A stretch of DNA of 64,000 nucleotides from NCBI GenBank assembly GCA_003971905.1, contig RSEE01000046.1:310001-374000 (forward strand), given 5' to 3'. Below are positions 58,987 through 64,000 of the stretch, one piece after another. Source of the stretch: Moniliella sp. 'wahieum' (Eukaryota; Basidiomycota; Moniliellomycetes; Moniliellales; Moniliellaceae). The position numbers were made by a program, and so were the translations under genes. The notes below the pieces were generated by a model. That model made no database searches, was not told the DNA's origin, and worked only from the letters and a program-made list of their open reading frames with translations. Positions within the stretch are counted from its first letter, which is position 1; every line of letters starts with the position of its first letter.

Positions 58987-60787
58987 GGCAAGGGAGGGGA
59001 TGGGGGGGGCAGAGCCGGGGCGTGCGGGGATCTTTTATTGCAGGCAGAGCAAGACTGGCGCGGGGCAGAGGAGAGGAGGCCCCGACGGTGCGGAGAGCTC
59101 CGAGATCACGCGTGGGCAGCCGAGCGCTGAGGCGCAGTGCGCATGCCTGATGCATGCAAGGGACGGGAGGGCGCACTTTGAGCTGTGTGTGAGCGCTGCC
59201 AGACTCTGCCAGTGCTCTGCTCTGCGCCCAGCATGCGCCTCCCAGGGCGCCCACGGCACACGCAGGCGCTGCCCTCCCGTGCCGCTGCGCCAGCCCCACA
59301 AACAGCGATCCAGCAGCGGCGCCCTGGGGCGCGCCTGCCGTCCAGATCAGATGGAGCGCTGCGCAATGCTCACCGGTCAGTACTCTCCTTGAGCTTGACC
59401 AGACTCGGTGCATGCATGCATGCCATGCGACCGATGACCAGCACCTGCATGGCTCGCCCCGCGCCACCGCTCTCCAGCGCCCCTGTGCCACCACGTGCCG
59501 CCCACCTGGCTAGCCCCAAGCCCAAGCCCCAAGGCGCACCTATCAAGTCGCCACTGCGTTATTCGCCCCCCCAACCCATCCCCGCGTACGCCCAAGTCGT
59601 CTGGGCCACCCCGCCCGCCGCCTGCGACACACAGACCCCGACACATCCCGACACTCACCCCCTGGCGGAGCAGCCACGGCAGCAGCCTCGTTGGTCTTCG
59701 CTAGCCAGCGCCTCCCGCTGTGGCCGCCACCGCCCGCCCACGTGACGCATGACGCATGATCGCAGCACAGCAGTGTTCCCCGCATGGCCGCGGGCGGAAT
59801 GAGACAGGTGCGCAGGCTGGCAACGTGGCTGGTGTGCTGTTTTTTTTTCCACCCGCCACAGGGGCAGCCAGTGGCAGGCCACGAGGAGAGGATTGGATAT
59901 TGGTGGGTGTGGTGCTGGTGCACTCTGGTGCACTGGTCAATACTGGTGGGCGTCGGCTCCGCGTCCCACACCAGTCCACCCCCACTATGTACGACTGCGG
60001 ACAAGAGGATTTTCTCCCGCAGCCACACCAGGCCAAACCCACCCCATAAGGCGCCGATCAGAGGCCATGGTATTGCGATCGATGAGCGCCATCGCACCTC
60101 TTCTCTCCTGCGCGCCCAGTCCCCTCAGTCGTTTGGACAATGCCCCCTCTTTTGCACATGATCGAGATCGTCGATGATCTTCGCTTAGGATTCTGTAACC
60201 AACGTCCAACCCCCCCCCCCAAATCCCGACCCCAGCGGACCACGACTTGAGTGCTACTATAAACAGAAGTGTGATGCGGGTCCAATCGTCAAACCCTCAT
60301 CTCCGCGCCGCTGTCAGCACTTTTCTTGCCCACATCATGCATCATCGTTCATCTCTACTTGTCTACCACGAACAGCAACATGGAACGGAGAGCCTCTGTG
60401 CACACCACCACAATACCATCCCCGCCAATAGCTGAAATCAGGACAGATTCGGTCTCGCATCACACGTCTCGATTATCTTCATCTGCAGTATCCATCTTTT
60501 CCATCCAGCCTCTTTTAAGTTCTACTGTGTGTCTCCTCCAGGGCGGGCAAGCTCTTTCGTTGCGTCTCTAGCTGCGCTAGTCCTCATGATAGTTGTACAG
60601 AGAAGATGCGAGAGAAACCGTGATACATGCAGTGGGCCTGCACCGTAATCACCACCCCAAAACCATTCTTGGGACATCAACCACTTCCGTTCCAAAACGG
60701 GGTATACAGGCCATTGGCGCATATTCCAAAACAGGGTGGGCAGCTGCTGTTGTGTAAGTCCTGTACATTCGATGGTACCGCTAGTAA
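58987..60787. other. Spacer upstream of the F-box gene
   Basis: GC-rich DNA near 59000-59700 probably includes the F-box gene promoter. TGACGCATGACGCATGA lies at 59743-59759, and a C11 run at 60212-60222. No conserved gene. Confidence 0.5.
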
Positions 60788-61123
60788 CTATCGTAAGGAG
60801 TTGAGTGAGAAAATCGTGCACCACAAATGGTAATAGGAAGAGAGATCTTCAGTGTTTTGATCGTTGATCCGCCGGATGGGTCGTGTGTGGCCGAAAGGTC
60901 CCTTATTCTCAGTCTCTCCCTCCTCAGGCCCACTAGTAGGATTTTCTCGCTTCTGTTTTCCCTGTTCCGCAGCACCTGGTGACAACTGGATGCTTGATGT
61001 CCCTCTGTAGGTTTGTTGGTTGACTTGGATCACCACTGCCACCGCTGCCACCGCTGCCACCCCTACCACCACTAGTGCGATTGCATCACCCTCGAGGATC
61101 ATCTGGACTCCAGTTCTCATCAT
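60788..61123 (-). CDS. Small single-membrane-segment protein, unrecognised
   Basis: An open frame of 111 codons from ATG 61123. Residues about 14-33 (IALVVVGVAAVAAVAVVIQV) form one hydrophobic helix, followed by a polar Glu/Lys/Gly-rich region (QGKQKRENPTSGPEEGETEN). The helix is encoded by a near-repetitive GCCACC/GCTGCC stretch (61028-61072), so it could be an artefact of a microsatellite. No homologue recognised; an upstream exon may be missing. Called only tentatively. Confidence 0.3.
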   Translation of the reverse strand: MMRTGVQMILEGDAIALVVVGVAAVAAVAVVIQVNQQTYRGTSSIQLSPGAAEQGKQKRENPTSGPEEGETENKGPFGHTRPIRRINDQNTEDLSSYYHLWCTIFSLNSLR

Positions 61124-61285
61124 TCAGGCTTGGGTAAACACAAAACAACATGTGGTATGCGGCAACATAAGAGAGAAAAACCTCCTAATAGTGACAGCAA
61201 CAAGCATATAGGTGGGGGAGGAAATTAGGGGAGAGAGTAAGGATGATACAGATCAGATGAGTCTCTCGATTATTACACTGCTGAA

Positions 61286-62207
61286 TTAGTCTTCAAAGCC
61301 TTCCAGTTCAGCCTCCTCCTCTGCAGTGCGTCGTCGTTTGGCAATCCGGCTGTGGGGGTTGACAGCCGGACTGGCAATTTCTACCGATCGCTGCACCGGC
61401 CGAGGGGGGGCAAGCGAGGAGTTGAAAGTTCCGCGCGAACGACCTGGGCGCGAGACAGAGGCACTGCTAGTTCCTTGGAGCAAACTTCGCGTCTTGCGTA
61501 AGCGCTCTGCTGCTCGGCCAACTTTTGGTTCATCAGCTGCGCAGCACTGCCTCCTTCTGGTTCCTAAAGCAAAACGAACAAAGTAAGCAAGGTGGGGGTG
61601 GAGAGGGTCAGCAGTAGGCTTCGCCAAGTTGAGCGGGGGGGGCAAGCAAGACCAAGACCAAGACTTACGAGCCAAGCTGCCATCCTTGCCTCGGAATCAG
61701 CCTCGCTTTCCCGCAAGGGGAACAGGGCCAGTCGAAGATCCTTTCCGTTCCTAGTCACATTAAGGGTGCCTCCACCCCCATCGCGAGGGGAGGTCAAGGT
61801 CAGTTTCACCCCGCCTGGGTGCCACACTTCTTGTAGCGAACGCGGCCTCCACTCGTCCCCATCCACAGTGGCCGCCAGATCTGGGCTTAGGGCGGAAAGT
61901 GTACGCGGTATGCGTAACACAACGATCCGTGTTGGTCCGCCCGGTGAGGGGGGCGCTACTTTTTCGTCCTCTGCCTTGATGGATGGTGACACATCAGGTG
62001 GCGTGAACGCGAGCAAAGCCAGCCGCAACTCCCTGGTGCCGAGCCCGGGTCGCTGGGACCCCGAAGGGTGGTGCGAATGCTCCGTACAACGCTCATTGAA
62101 ACCAAGGGATCGACGCGTAAGACGACGGCAATGGCGGTGCAGGTCAAGGCACACCGCCCTTTCGGTAAGGCTAGGGTGCGGGAGAAGGCGATGGTGGGGC
62201 AGAACAT
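61286..62207 (-). CDS. Unrecognised, possibly nuclear protein with a basic-acidic tail
   Basis: From ATG 62207 (MFCPTIAFSRTLALPKGRCA) the frame shifts once to a region with beta-strand-like pattern: TRELRLALLAFTPPDV, TRIVVLRIPRTLSALSPDLA, GGVKLTLTSPRDGGGGTLNV, RNGKDLRLALFPLRESEADS, EARMAAWL. An intron at 61668-61564 (GTAAGT...TTTAG) leads to a helix-like segment (AQLMNQKLAEQQSAYARRE). After one more break it ends in an Arg/Ser/Pro-rich tail, NPHSRIAKRRRTAEEEAELE then GFED, with a stop at 61286. Total about 270 residues. The basic KRRR patch suggests nuclear location. No family assigned with confidence. Confidence 0.5.
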
Positions 62208-64000
62208 CTAAGTGGGAACGCAACTAATCCCGAGATGGTTTAAACGTTTAACATTTAAAGCACCCAAACAGGATTTCAATTTTATAATTCTTTTCTTCCT
62301 GACGAGGAGGCACGGGGCCTAATACGGCCCGGTCAGCTGGACTTTCGCCCCAGCCTGGTGTGCTCGGCCACCGTCGCCCCTGTAACCACCGTTCCACCGT
62401 CGCCACCATGGCCACCTTTTGTGACGCCACACTGGTGTAGTGGCGCCGGTAGCCCAAGTCCGGAACCTTCTGGTTTGTTCCGTGCAATATTCTTTCCTGG
62501 CGGACAGGAATATTCCCTAGCCTCTATAGCTCATGTGCAATGCAATACACTACCAACTACCTGCTCTCTGGTCTATAAGAGGTTATCGAGCCAGTTTCTT
62601 TCCGTATGAGCACCGGTATATGAACGCTCGTTCTCAAGGACCAGCTGACATCTACCCAAGCGACTACCTGCCAGCGCGTCGCATGCACCAAGAGCAGGAA
62701 AATCCCTTGCCGGGCAACGCCATTATGAGCACTAGCCCCGCACCCTCGCCGAGCGCCATCCATGGCGCCTCCGCGCTCCATTGTCGCCACAGTTTCGACC
62801 GTTCCACCGGTCCACCGTTCCACGATGGGCAAAATATATCACCCATCCCCTGGCTGTCGGTTTAGGCGCAGAGTTGGTTTGTTCCAGCAGCCTTAAGCTC
62901 AGTCAATGATATGGCTGCAGAATACAGTTCAGTTTTCGCAACGGTCTGCAGGGGGTCATAGTGACCGCCAAGGGCTGAAACCGCATATATCTCGTCTTTG
63001 AGGCTGGGCCAGCCGGCTGTGGGGATGGGGAAGTGCACAAACGAAGACTTGCAAAAAAAAACCGTTTTCACAGGGAACGGCCAAAAAACAGTTTTCGCAT
63101 CGAGCTGCACGGAAGCATTTTTGAGCAGCGGAAGCGCGCGTTCCCTTCCAGACGGATGGGATGGGAGAGGGGTCTCCCGCTTATCCGCCACTTCCAACAA
63201 CTGTGTTTCGAAACGTGTCAAGAGTTTGTCCCCCTCTCCCGCTATCGGAGCTCACTTTTTAGTTCATACCCTTCCGGACGCATTTTTGCCCCAAGGAAAC
63301 GTACGTCCCGCCCAGAAGTCTGGGAGAGGGCTTATCCGGTTAGGCCTTTGGATTTCCCCCTACTCAAGTACGCAAAACGAGTCACTTTTGGTCGCCATCG
63401 TCTCCTATCTGTCCTGCTTCCTGCCGTTGTGCGGAGCGATACGCACGTGACGCGCGTGACGCTGGATGATTAACAGCTGATTAATGATTCTCGGCGGCTG
63501 TTCGGGCGACGAAGAGTGGCGCGTGACGTGCGACGCGTGACGAACGATGCGTTGGAAGGTTGAAGCTGTCTTGAAGACATCCGTGTCTGCTGACCAAGAT
63601 CCTCCGGTCAGCGCCAGCGCTGAGCCTCAGCTGAGCTCTGGTCAGCGCGTCAGCCTGACTGCTGCCCCAGGCTAAACCGTGAGAATCTGCGAGAGGAACC
63701 AGAGGAGAGACGCTCGTGGTAGCGCAGCTGGGAGGTTGATGCTGGTACGGGGGCATGGTGAGAGTCTGTCCTGGTGTTCGCGCGTTTCTGGCCAGGCCTC
63801 CTGCTGAGGCCCTGTGTGACCCTGAGGCGGCCTGAGGCCCTGAAGCCCCTGAGGCCCGCAAACCTTTTTTTAGCAAGCCGCGTCCTGCCGTCAGGAGTAT
63901 TACGTCGATGCCACGTGCAATGTACCGGCGCCCAGCTGTTCGCACCAAGTACCAAGTGCGAGTGATTAATGAAGCTGAAGCTTGAAGACGACTAAGTACC
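62208..64000. other. Right-hand spacer, no supported gene
   Basis: An imperfect hairpin lies at 62486-62514 (AATATTC...GGAATATT). TGACGCGCGTGACG and GCGTGACGTGCGACGCGTGACG words lie at 63448-63545, and GAAGCTGAAGCTTGAAG at 63969-63985. An open plus frame at 62998-63450 has no recognisable domain. Confidence 0.45.

Noticed and set aside
62998..63450. 150-codon plus-strand open frame
   Set aside because: No recognised domain, competing open frames on the same strand and no splice or codon signal.
1..64000. Interpreting the broken genes as a cluster of pseudogenes
   Set aside because: Breaks are single-base and affect essential housekeeping genes equally, while catalytic motifs are all intact; sequencing error is simpler.
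1..64000. CRISPR arrays, rRNA genes, bacterial operons
   Set aside because: No regularly spaced direct repeats, no rRNA core motifs and clear spliceosomal introns.

Overview
This window is nuclear DNA of a fungus. Genes carry short spliceosomal introns (about 50-105 nt) with GTACGT/GTATGT-type donors and often a TACTAAC-like branch site. The products are eukaryotic: a NEDD4-type E3 ligase, uS10, acidic ribosomal protein P2, SPB4 helicase, an FMP27/BLTP2 giant lipid-transfer protein and a dysferlin-domain peroxin. High GC, few introns in long genes, and intergenic DNA full of short reiterated words (TGACGCGTGACG, AATCATTAAT, GAAGCTTGAAG) suggest a basidiomycete, perhaps Ustilaginomycotina. That placement is inference.

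Layout: RSP5-like HECT ligase (242-2701, minus); repeat-rich spacer; Ecl1-type zinc-finger protein (5565-6761 or beyond, plus); a gene-poor, repeat-rich island (about 7.2-16.5 kb) holding an acetolactate decarboxylase (13152-13863, plus); a secreted, probably GPI-anchored heparinase II/III-like protein (16513-19023, plus); uS10 (20481-20936, minus); a protein kinase catalytic lobe (21626-22370, minus); SPB4 (23986-26724, plus); a FYVE/RING protein (27179-29131, plus); FMP27/BLTP2 (29638-40171, plus); a betaine-aldehyde-dehydrogenase-like ALDH (40483-42018, minus); a small GPI-type protein (44461-44932, plus); SERP1/RAMP4 (45534-45910, minus); PRKRIP1-like (46188-46885, plus); a Pex30-like peroxin (47243-49458, plus); P2 (49997-50392, plus); glyoxalase I (51926-52452, plus); alanine aminotransferase (53974-55581, plus); an F-box protein (56564-58986, minus); a small single-TM protein (60788-61123, minus); and an unrecognised, possibly nuclear protein (61286-62207, minus).

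The most pervasive oddity is that nearly every conserved gene needs single-base corrections, nearly always one missing base in a short homopolymer, to read through. Because core genes such as uS10, RSP5 and SPB4 are affected equally, this looks like uncorrected sequencing error rather than decay. Coding coordinates below therefore span several reading frames. The genes do not form an obvious pathway cluster. Three ubiquitin-system proteins (HECT, FYVE-RING, F-box) and three ribosome genes (uS10, P2, SPB4) are present but scattered. The best candidates for unusual biology are the acetolactate decarboxylase in the repeat-rich island, the GPI-anchored heparinase-like enzyme, and the combined FYVE, C2HC and RING fingers.
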